This document shows, in pieces, positions 19,113 through 26,541 of a stretch of DNA of 64,000 bases. The notes under the pieces are model-generated. The model was not told the origin of the DNA and made no database searches. It saw only the letters and a program-made list of their open reading frames with translations. The stretch is from Lacipirellula limnantheis (GTDB taxonomy: Bacteria > Planctomycetota > Planctomycetia > Pirellulales > Lacipirellulaceae). How positions within the stretch are numbered: position 1 is the first letter of the stretch; every line of letters begins with the position of its first letter. The stretch is from the NCBI RefSeq assembly GCF_007746075.1, contig NZ_CP036339.1:6070028-6134027 (forward strand), given 5' to 3'. The position numbers and the translations under genes were made by a program.

Positions 19113-19646
19113 ATGACTCCAAGACCGCGATTCTCAATCCGACAGTTACTGTTGTGGACGGTATTTGCCTGCGTGGCACTCGCATTTGTTGGTGCGAGAA
19201 TCAGCGAACATGATTGGCAACTGCGAATCGTGCATCAGTTGGACCAGACAGAGTGGGATTGGTCCGTGGCGTCCAGTGACGTACTGGACTGGTCTATCGG
19301 AACGAGAAATGTAGCTACGTTGTCGTACTTAGGGCCAGGGCGGCGTCGGCTGACCAAAGCTGAGATTGACGCGATCAGATCGCTAACCGATTTACGTAGA
19401 ATAGATTTGAAAGGGCTTCACATCGCTTCGGAGTTAGACGGGTTGTTGACTAACCATGCAGCACTGCGTCATCTGGACCTGTCAAATACTGATCTAGACG
19501 ACGCTGCGGTGCCATCGCTTGCAATGTTACATCAATTGGGCCTGATTGATCTGACCGACACAAAGATTTCAAAGACGGGTATCAGAGAGCTGTTCAAGGC
19601 ATTGGTGGATGATGACACGCTAGTCTTGTGGAGTGCGCCGGATTAG
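19113..19646 (+). CDS. Membrane-anchored leucine-rich-repeat protein
   Basis: 177 residues. The N-terminus PRFSIRQLLLWTVFACVALA is the planctomycete F-S-I-R transmembrane anchor. The second half holds three or four leucine-rich repeats (SLTDLRRIDLKGLHI, HAALRHLDLSNTDLDD, MLHQLGLIDLTDTKISKTGI). Such proteins are very numerous in planctomycetes; the partner is unknown. TTAGAT lies 5 nt before the ATG. It is intact, unlike the family fragments on both sides. Confidence 0.7.
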   Translation: MTPRPRFSIRQLLLWTVFACVALAFVGARISEHDWQLRIVHQLDQTEWDWSVASSDVLDWSIGTRNVATLSYLGPGRRRLTKAEIDAIRSLTDLRRIDLKGLHIASELDGLLTNHAALRHLDLSNTDLDDAAVPSLAMLHQLGLIDLTDTKISKTGIRELFKALVDDDTLVLWSAPD

Positions 19647-19711
19647 GGGACGAGTGATGTTCGCACGTCGCTGGCGATCTTTTGCTACACGCTTGAGCTT
19701 TGAGCTATTGG

Positions 19712-19810
19712 CGTCGGCATTATCCGCGTGAGCCGCCAATTCAGCATTCTATGAGCGTTGATCGCAGCAACCATCGTCGCTGCTTTGATCGGGATGGCGG
19801 TTATCCTGTA
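19712..19810 (+). pseudogene. Array: degenerate C-terminal half
   Basis: Encodes VGIIRVSRQFSI, a damaged spot, then ALIAATIVAALIGMAVIL and TAA at 19808-19810. This matches the tail GVGVLRFRRQFSIRSALI of the copy ending at 20262. The next N-terminal half begins at the following base. Confidence 0.55.
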
Positions 19811-20262
19811 ATGATGAGATTCGTCCGCTACGCATTGGCGACGTTATGCTTTGCTGCGAGCGTTGGGTGTTTGGCGTTGTGGTGGCGGAGCCACACGCAT
19901 TGGAGATGTCTGCGTGGCCCAACTTATCTGAGCGAACTCACCGTCGCGACTTGCGCATGCGGTATGTACGCAGACGTCTTTATAGGGAGAAGTAAACCAT
20001 CCGTCCTTGGAAGTATGAGTCTCGCTCAATGAAGCGAGAATTAGTCGTTCGCATGCAGGAACCGATGAAGGGTGACTACTTTGGAGTATGGTGGACGAAC
20101 GGGCGCGTCCGCCGAATATTTTTCCCCCTCTGGTATCCCGCCCTCGTCTTCGCGCTCGCTGGCGTCGGCGTGCTCCGCTTCCGCCGCCAGTTCAGCATTC
20201 GGTCGGCGTTGATTTGTGTAAGCATCGTCGCTGTGCTGTTGGCCATGGCAGTTACCTTGTAA
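19811..20262 (+). pseudogene. Array copy 3: full-length but frameshifted membrane protein
   Basis: The only copy with both halves in order. The first frame (MMRFVRYALATLCFAASVG, LALWWRSHTHW ... GSMSLAQ) stops at 20032. The second frame opens at ATG 20029 and runs VRMQEPMKGDYFGVWWTNGR, IFFPLWYPALVFALAGVGVL, RQFSIRSALICVSIVAVLL to TAA 20262. The intact family form would be ~145 residues with an N-terminal helix and two C-terminal helices. The ATGA overlap could instead be read as two coupled genes, but the other copies favour one broken gene. Confidence 0.55.
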
Positions 20263-20298
20263 GTATTTCCGCGAATCATCTCTTCTGGGCCTACTGAA

Positions 20299-20862
20299 AT
20301 GCTCATTATTCTTGTTAAAGGCTCGGCGAGCTTTGTAACCGTCATTTCGGTCTCGCTAGTGATTGCTTGCGGATGCACGAAAGCTGTTCCCGAAGCGGCG
20401 GCTCCCGCGTGGAAAATACGCAGCGGCGATACACATAAAGACGTTCGCGTTACCAGCGGAACCACCTTTCAATGCGACGGGATGAAGTGTCGCCTACTCG
20501 GCGTCAAAGACTCTGCTGACCCAAAGATACGAGAGCAAGCCGAGTTGTTTACCAGAGCCTGGTTTGGCACAACCGGAGACTATTTCGGAGTTTACAATGA
20601 CAGCAATCCCTTAATGAATGAAGGGACGGCTGTAGTGTGGATTTACGGGACAGCCTTACACCTGACCTGTTTGAGTGAGCAATTGGTAAGAGCCGGGCTG
20701 GTTGAACCCGATGTTGACTCATACCCGAATTACTCATTCACCGTTGAGGATAAGGAGGACGGAGAATCTATCGAAGATTGGCGAGAGATAATACGGGAAG
20801 CCAGCCGCAAAAAGGCTGAGCCGATGCAATTGCCCTTCGCTTGGCCGCCGGTTGGGAAGTGA
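20299..20862 (+). CDS. Lipoprotein with staphylococcal-nuclease-like domain
   Basis: 187 residues. The N-terminus ends in a lipobox (SLVIAC|GC). The core, VRVTSGTTFQCDGMKCRLLG followed by VKDSADPKIREQAELFTRAW, follows the opening of thermonuclease (TNase) folds, where 'VxDGDTFxxxGxxVRLxGIDAPE' is usual. A later part, LHLTCLSEQLVRAGLVEP, fits the end of that fold. The acidic catalytic residues are largely absent (D-G-D is S-G-T, D-A-P-E is K-D-S-A), so activity is doubtful. It sits between array copies and may be cargo of this accessory region. Confidence 0.55.
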   Translation: MLIILVKGSASFVTVISVSLVIACGCTKAVPEAAAPAWKIRSGDTHKDVRVTSGTTFQCDGMKCRLLGVKDSADPKIREQAELFTRAWFGTTGDYFGVYNDSNPLMNEGTAVVWIYGTALHLTCLSEQLVRAGLVEPDVDSYPNYSFTVEDKEDGESIEDWREIIREASRKKAEPMQLPFAWPPVGK

Positions 20863-20878
20863 CGGATACATCGGCAGC

Positions 20879-20987
20879 CTTCGCGGACGTAGGCGTTCTC
20901 CGCTTCCGTCGCCAGTTCTCGATTCGCTCGGCGTTGATTTGTGTAAGCGTCGTCGCTTTGTTGCTCGGGATGGTTGTTGCGTTGTAG
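20879..20987 (+). pseudogene. Array: C-terminal half without its head
   Basis: Encodes FADVGVLRFRRQFSIRSALI then CVSVVALLLGMVVAL and TAG at 20985-20987. It is nearly the same as the tail ending at 20262. No N-terminal half precedes it; it begins 17 nt after the lipoprotein gene. Confidence 0.6.
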
Positions 20988-20990
20988 GAT
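20985..20990 (+). promoter_or_regulatory. TAGGAT box, 7 nt before ATG 20998
   Basis: Overlaps the stop codon of the preceding tail copy and stands in the same place relative to the next ATG as the TAGAAT boxes at 17006 and 21951. Confidence 0.4.
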
Positions 20991-20997
20991 TGGCAAC

Positions 20998-21063
20998 ATG
21001 CAAAGCCATCCGCTACACCTTGGCGACGATTTGCCTTGCGGCGAGCGTGGGTTGCTTGGCATA
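20998..21063 (+). pseudogene. Array copy 4: N-terminal half, frameshifted after ATG
   Basis: The family sequence IRYTLATICLAASVGCLA is in a frame different from the ATG at 20998 and ends at TAA 21063, so a one-base indel lies between. No C-terminal half follows before the next gene at 21162. Confidence 0.55.
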
Positions 21064-21161
21064 ACTCCTCTCGACTACGCGCTACCAGAAGTGGAACATT
21101 GTACTTCGGCAGGCAACTCAGCTAGCTAACCCGGCCGTACTTTTCCTAATGCGTACGATCA

Positions 21162-21632
21162 ATGCTTAAACTCTCACGCCACAGCTTGGCAAAACGGCTT
21201 GTGATGGCGATTGGCTTGTTACTGATACTCGCAGGAGCAATCCAATTTGGTCTACTTCGAGCTGACTGGGTATCAAAGCTTGAGGAGGCTACGCAGCGCG
21301 CCGAACGAATCGAGATTATACCAGCGCCCACGCCAGCGAGATTAGGGCTTCCGCCGGTTAGCTTAAGAGGGCGGCAGCAGGTTGAGGAGTTGATCTCGAC
21401 GATTGACATTGACCGCAGTAGAAGCGGCTATTTTCACGAGACTCTTGGCACATGCTGGATCGAGTTCTACGGCAGCGACAATCGGTTGCTAGTCACGCTG
21501 ATAGTAATAGGCGGGGGTCACCTTCGGTGGACCGAGGGAAAGTGGAGTGGCGATGCGACACTCACTCCACAAGCTGAAAATAAGCTAGCGAAATGGCTCT
21601 CAAGGCATAACTGCCCATGCTTGAACGAGTGA
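21162..21632 (+). CDS. Hypothetical membrane-anchored protein
   Basis: 156 residues. A single N-terminal helix (LVMAIGLLLILAGAIQFGLL) is followed by a soluble domain whose C-terminal part (GTCWIEFYGSDNRLLVTLIV, GGGHLRWTEGKWSGDATL, LTPQAENKLAKWL) looks like a compact beta-alpha fold. No family recognised. There is no good ribosome site before ATG 21162. Confidence 0.6.
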   Translation: MLKLSRHSLAKRLVMAIGLLLILAGAIQFGLLRADWVSKLEEATQRAERIEIIPAPTPARLGLPPVSLRGRQQVEELISTIDIDRSRSGYFHETLGTCWIEFYGSDNRLLVTLIVIGGGHLRWTEGKWSGDATLTPQAENKLAKWLSRHNCPCLNE

Positions 21633-21660
21633 CCAATGAACGCTGCCAAATGTTGGAACT

Positions 21661-21732
21661 TTTACCCTGCGGTCGGCTTTTGCGGGAATGAGCATCGTCG
21701 CCTTATTGCTGGGGATTGTGGTGGAGCTGTAG
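21661..21732 (+). pseudogene. Array: C-terminal half without its head
   Basis: Encodes FTLRSAFAGMSIVALLLG then IVVEL and TAG at 21732, the F-S/T-I/L-R-S-A tail of the array family. It begins 28 nt after the preceding gene. Confidence 0.55.
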
Positions 21733-21753
21733 GCGAATCTCCGCGGCGGCGGT

Positions 21754-21759
21754 TAGCAT
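21754..21759 (+). promoter_or_regulatory. TAGCAT box, 6 nt before ATG 21766
   Basis: GGCGGTTAGCATGGTGGG leads into ATG 21766, the same arrangement as at 17006 with one base changed. Confidence 0.5.
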
Positions 21760-21765
21760 GGTGGG

Positions 21766-21924
21766 ATGCGGGACTTCCTGATCCATACCGGGCCGAAGAT
21801 AGTCGTGGCTCTGTTAGCGGTCCTGATTCACGTTTGCCGAGATGAACTCTTTTGCCGCAAGCGACCACAGCCTCCGCACGACCACCGGCCCGCCTCTGAC
21901 CACGCCCGGGAGTCTGGGGGCTAG
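21766..21924 (+). CDS. 52-residue membrane peptide
   Basis: A short ORF, MRDFLIHTGPKIVVALLAVL followed by IHVCRDELFCRKR and a polar, His/Pro-rich end, stopping at TAG 21924. It has one transmembrane helix. It is supported mainly by the TAGCAT box 6 nt before the ATG and by the membrane helix. No homologue recognised. Confidence 0.45.
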   Translation: MRDFLIHTGPKIVVALLAVLIHVCRDELFCRKRPQPPHDHRPASDHARESGG

Positions 21925-21950
21925 GCTCTGTGTCGCTATTAGGCGGCGGT

Positions 21951-21956
21951 TAGAAT
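21951..21956 (+). promoter_or_regulatory. TAGAAT box, 6 nt before ATG 21963
   Basis: GGCGGCGGTTAGAATGCGGCG leads into ATG 21963, which opens array copy 5. Confidence 0.55.
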
Positions 21957-21962
21957 GCGGCG

Positions 21963-22040
21963 ATGCTCACCTACCTCCGCTACGCACTGGCGACGTTGTG
22001 TTTCGCGGCGAGCGTCGGCCCAGCGAAGATAACTGGGTAA
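21963..22040 (+). pseudogene. Array copy 5: N-terminal half, truncated
   Basis: Reads MLTYLRYALATLCFAASVG and then PAKITG and stop, so the family sequence is cut after the first helix and joined to unrelated DNA. Its promoter box is intact. It may now act as the leader of the next gene, whose ATG is 13 nt on. Confidence 0.55.
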
Positions 22041-22052
22041 AGAAAGGGTGAT

Positions 22053-22337
22053 ATGGTCGGATTTGAAGTGATCGTGAACGGCGAGCGACTTTGCACTGCG
22101 GGATCGGAGTGCGTCTGTGGCGTCGGGCTAACTTTCTCATACCGGGAGCCAGAGCTGATACGATTCAATATCGGAGGAATCCCTCATGCCGGGAGCATGC
22201 AGCACTCCGTCTGGAAAACTCCTTCAGTGACAATTGGCGATGAAATCACGATTCGGCTCGTGGAGATAACGGCACCCGATACCCCAGACGTCGTTTATGA
22301 TTCGAATTCGCAACAAGGTCGCGAGGACGGATGCTGA
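22053..22337 (+). CDS. Hypothetical small soluble protein
   Basis: 94 residues with AAAGGG 6-11 nt before ATG 22053. It has no membrane segment and reads as alternating beta strands (GFEVIVNGERLCTAG, GLTFSYREPELIRFNIGGI, VTIGDEITIRLVEI). It resembles small cargo proteins of accessory regions, but no family is recognised. Confidence 0.6.
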   Translation: MVGFEVIVNGERLCTAGSECVCGVGLTFSYREPELIRFNIGGIPHAGSMQHSVWKTPSVTIGDEITIRLVEITAPDTPDVVYDSNSQQGREDGC

Positions 22338-22385
22338 TACGGCCGCGCGGCGTCTACTCTCCCCTCTGGTTGACCTTGTCTGGCC

Positions 22386-22913
22386 ATGAAGAGTCCCCAA
22401 CGATTCGCCCTGTTGGCCTTGCTGCTGTTGATGCTCCTTGTGGCATTAGTCTTTGGTTATGTGCAGCTGCAGCTTGTTGCAAAACCTGTCGCACAAGCAA
22501 CCACGGCCGACGTCCGCAACGTATTCACGGAGCGTTCTAACTCGTTAAACGAACTAGCCGCGATGCTCCGAGAGGACGAGCAAGTCCTCGACATTGACAA
22601 GTACGGCACGATCCAAGAGAGAGTATCGCTAGGCCGCCACAAGCAATATCTAAAGGTGTTGCGCGAGATCAACATCCCTGTTTCCACAATCCTTTGCGAT
22701 AGGAAGGAAGACCAGTTAACAGTGAATGTGTTCGTCGATGGCTGGAGCAATAAGAAGAGGCTCGTGTAGACAACCGGTGCAAGGCCGAAGGAACTTGTCA
22801 TGCTGTGTATGGAGTGCCCCGCGCAGTCATTTGAGCCGCTCGAAAATGGTTGGTATATCGGCATTATTGACGACTCCACGAAGGACAGCGACACAACAGA
22901 GGATAGCCAGTGA
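22386..22913 (+). pseudogene. Membrane-anchored protein interrupted by an in-frame TAG
   Basis: The first 127 codons (helix FALLALLLLMLLVALVFGYV, then RNVFTERSNSLNELAAMLRE ... VNVFVDGWSNKKRLV) stop at TAG 22767-22769. The same frame then continues 47 codons in clear protein-like sequence (TGARPKELVMLCMECPAQSF, LENGWYIGIIDDSTKDSD) to TGA 22913. That TGA overlaps the GTG start of the acetyltransferase. The intact protein would be ~175 residues. Function unknown. A partial copy of its middle lies at 23421-23535. Confidence 0.55.
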
Positions 22914-23395
22914 TCGTCGAACTCGTTCAAGAACGTGAGAGACAAGCGTTGCTCGACTTGGCCGCGAGCACTGGACTATTCACCTACGAGGATGCAGAAG
23001 GACTCCTTGGCGGGGTCCTGGATTCCTTGGCTGCCGGCGAGCTGCCCGCGGGCCACACGGCGGCAGCGTGTCGCGAGTCTCACGACGGCCCGGCAATTGG
23101 TTGGACTTACTTTGCGCCAGACCCGTATGCAGAGAAGGTATGGAACGTGTGGTGGATCGGCGTGAGTCCAATTCGTTATGGCGAGGGGGTCGGCGTAGCG
23201 CTGCTGTCTTACGTCGAGCAAACGGCCGCGGCGTCAGGTGCGCGTGTCATTGTCATCGAAACAAGCGATCAGCCCTCCTTGGCACGAGCGCGGAACTTCT
23301 ATCTCAAGCTCGGATACGAAGAGCGTGGGCGTATCCCGAACTTTTATGCCACAGGTGAATCGAAAGTCATCTTTTCGCGTTCGCTCGCGGGCTGA
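22910..23395 (+). CDS. GNAT family N-acetyltransferase
   Basis: 161 residues from GTG 22910, which overlaps the upstream stop (GTGA), suggesting coupled translation. The GNAT fold is seen as VWWIGVSPIRYGEGVGVALL (strand 4 plus the acetyl-CoA pyrophosphate loop, here R-Y-G-E-G-V-G), SYVEQTAAASGARVIVIETS, then ARNFYLKLGYEERGRIPNFY. The Q/R-x-x-G-x-G/A loop is intact apart from its first residue. The substrate could be an amino acid, antibiotic or protein terminus. Such genes are frequent cargo of mobile arrays. Confidence 0.85.
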   Translation: MIVELVQERERQALLDLAASTGLFTYEDAEGLLGGVLDSLAAGELPAGHTAAACRESHDGPAIGWTYFAPDPYAEKVWNVWWIGVSPIRYGEGVGVALLSYVEQTAAASGARVIVIETSDQPSLARARNFYLKLGYEERGRIPNFYATGESKVIFSRSLAG

Positions 23396-23420
23396 GCCTG
23401 ACGACCGGCTGCAGTGGGAG

Positions 23421-23535
23421 GCGTTCTAGATCGTTAAACGATCTGTTCGCGATTCTTCGGGAGGACCAGCAAGTCGTCGACATTGACACGTACGGCAGGG
23501 GCTTAAGATTGAAGCAGCCTGAGGCCATCCGTTAG
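23421..23535 (+). pseudogene. Partial duplicate of the 22386 gene
   Basis: Bases 23421-23496 match 22532-22607 at roughly 84 percent by eye. The duplicate reads RSLNDLFAILREDQQVVDID, TYGRGLR, and ends at TAG about 23535. It has no start and lacks both ends of the gene. It follows the acetyltransferase directly. Confidence 0.6.
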
Positions 23536-23548
23536 AATAGGCAAGCTG

Positions 23549-23573
23549 CATATTGAAGGTCTCCTTCAATATG
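23549..23573 (+). repeat. Perfect 11-bp hairpin
   Basis: CATATTGAAGG, loop TCT, CCTTCAATATG; AAGC/GCTT further out extends it past a small bulge. It lies just after a TAGAAT at 23533 and 57 nt before the zinc-ribbon gene. There is no T-run, so an attenuator or protein site is as likely as a terminator. Confidence 0.6.
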
Positions 23574-23629
23574 CGGAGCTTACTGAAGAAGTTTCTGTCT
23601 AATAACAAGTTCGTCGACAAGAGAGCAGA

Positions 23630-24034
23630 ATGTTTGGCATTACCTACCGATGCGATTCCTGCGACTTTGAGTTCTGCTCCGGATGGTCGCATCATTCTGC
23701 TGGCCAACATGTCGTGTGCCGTAACTGTGCCGCTCACTTCACGCTTGGCGGAGGCCAATCAGAATGGGGCACTAAAGAGGGTGAGCAACTTCAATTGCTT
23801 ACTTTCGATGGCGAACACGATGTGCCAACCGGCGTCTTCGTTACGGTGCTAGAAAAGGATTCGGAGATCGCAAACCTGCAGGAACAGGATGGTGTTTCGC
23901 GATTGGAGTTTGAACCTGTTTCGTGTCCGCAATGTGATGGACACGACTCGCTGATACAGTGGTTCGACGAGAATGCCTCATGCCCAAAGTGCCGCTTCGG
24001 GACAGTACACCGCTGTGGTTCATGTATATACTGA
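23630..24034 (+). CDS. Zinc-ribbon protein
   Basis: 134 residues from ATG 23630 (GAGAG 5 nt upstream). Five CxxC pairs (CDSC, CRNC, CPQC, CPKC, CGSC) can form two zinc ribbons around a central acidic segment (LLTFDGEHDVPTGVFVTVLE). No enzyme motif is visible. The role may be nucleic-acid or protein binding. Confidence 0.65.
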   Translation: MFGITYRCDSCDFEFCSGWSHHSAGQHVVCRNCAAHFTLGGGQSEWGTKEGEQLQLLTFDGEHDVPTGVFVTVLEKDSEIANLQEQDGVSRLEFEPVSCPQCDGHDSLIQWFDENASCPKCRFGTVHRCGSCIY

Positions 24035-24169
24035 GCGACGAACCAAGCCATGCACCCGAGCACGCGATCGGGCGTTTTTCACATGGTTGCCTTACTCGCG
24101 CGTGCCGGGTGATGGTGGTCGTTATGCATTCAGGCAGCTTCTAAGGCTGTTTCCTTCGGGGGGCGCGAG

Positions 24170-24598
24170 ATGAATGTCAAATCGCGAATTCGAAGTCACT
24201 TTCGATTTTTAATTATTGTCGCCGTTTTGCTTGCTTCGATCGGCGGACTTGCCTCTGAAATTTTCTGGAGCCGAACTTCCGACGCTCAGCAACTGATGCA
24301 TGCACTAAGCGCAGTGGCGCGAGAGGGATGTCCAGAAGAAGTGCTTTTGGCTGCTGTTGGCAACCCTGACAGAGTCCTCTCGGGCGACCAGATTCCTCAA
24401 TGGCTTCTGGAAACAACAGGGAAAAGCCATTCCAAAGGTGTTCTGCCTACGGACGAGTTCTTACTCTATACACGCAAGCACGACGATGGACTTTCTAAGC
24501 AAGTTTACCTCCAGGTGCGCGACAGCCATCTTGTGAATGTCGACACCGAGTTCCCTGATCCAGATTCGGTGAAGGTCCACACGCTGCAGTTACAATAG
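24170..24598 (+). CDS. Hypothetical protein with N-terminal membrane anchor
   Basis: 142 residues. One helix (FRFLIIVAVLLASIGGLASE) then a soluble domain with VLLAAVGNPDRVLSGDQIPQ and FLLYTRKHDDGLSKQVYLQV, an arrangement like small BamE-like envelope proteins, though the match is too weak to assert. GGCGCGAG precedes the ATG. It is the last plus-strand gene before the convergent PEP-CTERM gene. Confidence 0.6.
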   Translation: MNVKSRIRSHFRFLIIVAVLLASIGGLASEIFWSRTSDAQQLMHALSAVAREGCPEEVLLAAVGNPDRVLSGDQIPQWLLETTGKSHSKGVLPTDEFLLYTRKHDDGLSKQVYLQVRDSHLVNVDTEFPDPDSVKVHTLQLQ

Positions 24599-24613
24599 TC
24601 GAGCAGTGGCAGA

Positions 24614-25669
24614 TCAACACAACGCGCCGGAGCGACCGTCCATGTAGGCCCGAGCGCCAGCGCGGCGGCGCAGGGCACTGCCTGCGATTGCCAAGCCAAG
24701 GATTAGCGGGCCGCCTCTCCCCGGCTCTGGAACCGCGGTAATGGTTCCTGGCGTCAGATCAAAACCAAACTGCCGTTGCCAGATCAAGAAATCGCGCCCA
24801 TCAACGTTGCCGTCAGCATCTGCGTCGCCGTCGCCCGCCGTCGCCGCGCCCGCCGTTCCGAATCCCGTTCGCCACAACGCTAGATCATCCCCGTCGACGT
24901 CACCGTCCCCATCAAAATCCGATGTCGCCGGCGCGACGTCGGCGAACGTCGTCCCAATGCGAATGGCGTCAAACGCCGATCCGCCGGGGCCTGTGAGGCT
25001 CACCCGATTGACGAAATTTACGTTCAAATTGATCAAGGAAGCCGTCGCCGCGGAAGGCTCTGCAGCACCGGGCTGAGGATTCATGTACAGATAAACCGGA
25101 TCGACGCCCTCAGTGAAATCGATCCTCAGCACGCAGAACACGGGCTTGCCGACGACGGCAATCGTGCTCGTCAGGGCCTGTTCGAACCCGACTTCCAAGC
25201 CGTACTTATTGCCTGAGAAGCTGCCCATTCCGACGACGATGTCCGTGCTGCCGCGGAGCGCCAGTCCAAACCATCCGTTGTACGCGCCTTGGTTCAGGAT
25301 CCCTTGAGGCTGCATCACGAAACTGACGTAAGCGCTCGTTCCTTCAACTCCCAGCGGCACCGACAGTGTTCGATCGATGCCGCGATTGTCACCGTAGGCG
25401 ACGCCCGACACGCTGTTGCCCACGAGCGGCAGCGGGTCGCGCGGCGAGTTCAAGCTCCCGCTGGCAATGTTATAGGAGGTGTTCCCCGACCAGGAATCAG
25501 CGAACCCGAAGCCTCCTCCGTTGCCGTGCAAGTCCGAACCGACGCCGACATAGGCGAAATCGTCGTGGGCGATCAAGGCAGCAATCGCGAACGACTGCCT
25601 GCCAAAAGAGGTGCTCAAGAGAGCCGCCAAGAAAACTGTTCTGCGCACACATCCCATAACGTTCACCAA
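24614..25669 (-). CDS. PEP-CTERM protein with dockerin-like repeat
   Basis: 351 residues. The signal peptide runs to ~residue 30 (RRTVFLAALLSTSFGRQSFA). A ~200-residue concanavalin-like beta domain follows (HDDFAYVGVGSDLHGNGGGF, YVSFVMQPQGILNQGAYNGW, VFCVLRIDFTEGVDPVYLYM), then a dockerin-like pair (DFDGDGDVDGDDLALWRTGF, DADADGNVDGRDFLIWQRQF), VPEPGRGG, a helix and RRRAGARAY. The tail after the arginines is longer than usual. The IS remnant begins 70 bp upstream of the start, so its promoter may have been replaced. Confidence 0.87.
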   Translation of the reverse strand: MVNVMGCVRRTVFLAALLSTSFGRQSFAIAALIAHDDFAYVGVGSDLHGNGGGFGFADSWSGNTSYNIASGSLNSPRDPLPLVGNSVSGVAYGDNRGIDRTLSVPLGVEGTSAYVSFVMQPQGILNQGAYNGWFGLALRGSTDIVVGMGSFSGNKYGLEVGFEQALTSTIAVVGKPVFCVLRIDFTEGVDPVYLYMNPQPGAAEPSAATASLINLNVNFVNRVSLTGPGGSAFDAIRIGTTFADVAPATSDFDGDGDVDGDDLALWRTGFGTAGAATAGDGDADADGNVDGRDFLIWQRQFGFDLTPGTITAVPEPGRGGPLILGLAIAGSALRRRAGARAYMDGRSGALC

Positions 25670-25740
25670 GGACCTTGGCGGGCAAGCTAAAAGTTCGCAT
25701 CCGCGGCAGATCTTACTCTAACGGTGCGCGAAGGCAGGGG

Positions 25741-26286
25741 CCAGCGAGGTCGCTTGGTCTGGGAGGAATGCTTCGCGGATGCGACGTTCATTCCGGCGAA
25801 AAAAGGGGGGATCGAATCGGGAAAACCAAGCGCTGCAAAGGCACGAAGCTGGTGGTGGTGGCGGATGGCGAGGGCGTACCTCGGGGGCTGTGCGTCGAGT
25901 CGGCCTCGCCCCACGAAAGCACGCTCATCGAAGCCACGCTCGCCGACGTAAACGTGCCGCGCCGGGATCGTCGCCGTTCGCCGCGGAAGGTCACGCGTTT
26001 GATCTACGACAGGGCGGCCGACAGCGACCCGCTGCGAAAGCGCCTGGCCGAACGAGGGGTGGAATTGATCTGTCCGCATCGGGTAAACCGCCGCAAACCG
26101 AAACTTCAGGACGGGCGAAAACTCAGGCGCTACCGACGCCGTTGGAAAATCGAACGCACCTTCGCCTGGCTCCAGAATTACCGACGACTCGCCATCCGCT
26201 ACGAACGCAAACCCCAACTCTTCCAAGCCTTCGTGCACGTCGCGTGCTTACTCATCACTCTCAAACGGTTGTGAAACAGCTTCTAG
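25741..26286 (+). mobile_element. 5'-truncated copy of the IS5-type element
   Basis: From 25741 the sequence follows the complete IS (3928 onward) with few differences, keeps the A6G6 run at 25799-25810, the downstream transposase frame to TGA 26274, and the right terminal repeat at 26269-26286. The left repeat and the first ~370 bp are missing. It cannot transpose alone. It lies in the same orientation as the complete copy, 21 kb away. Confidence 0.9.
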
Positions 26287-26541
26287 AAACCTAGAAATAC
26301 TGTCCCAAGCTTCAGCATCATTGCGGCGAACCGTATTTTCGGTGGATGTGATCGGTCCGCTGAATTCAAGCGGCCTGAAGCAGAAGAAGCAGAGCCGCAC
26401 CGACGCCCGGCACGCATTCTTGACATCTGCAACCACGCTGCTAGACTTATCCCCAGCGAGTCGCCCCAGGCGGCCCGTCGTGCGGCATGCCTCGCTAACG
26501 CGACGTCGCAGGTTGTCATTGCCGGTATCGGCATGTCTTAA
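26287..26541 (+). pseudogene. 3' part of a gene cut by the IS remnant
   Basis: Directly after the IS end an open frame of 84 codons (KPRNTVPSFSIIAANRIFGG ... RPARILDICNHAARLIPSES, PQAARRACLANATSQVVIAG) runs to TAA 26541. It has no start of its own and looks like the end of a disrupted gene. No family recognised. Confidence 0.5.

Noticed and set aside
22767..22769. TAG read as pyrrolysine or by suppression
   Set aside because: No pyrrolysine genes or context seen. A nonsense mutation is simpler.
16700..24600. Classical integron cassette array
   Set aside because: I looked between ORFs for RYYYAAC ... GTTRRRY pairs. GCCTAAC at 17316 has no partner and the GTTAGAAT strings lack complementary upstream halves. 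Kept only as a hypothesis in the findings.
3555..26286. Composite transposon formed by the two IS copies
   Set aside because: The right-hand copy lacks its left end and transposase start, and 21 kb of mixed-origin genes lie between. No evidence of joint movement.
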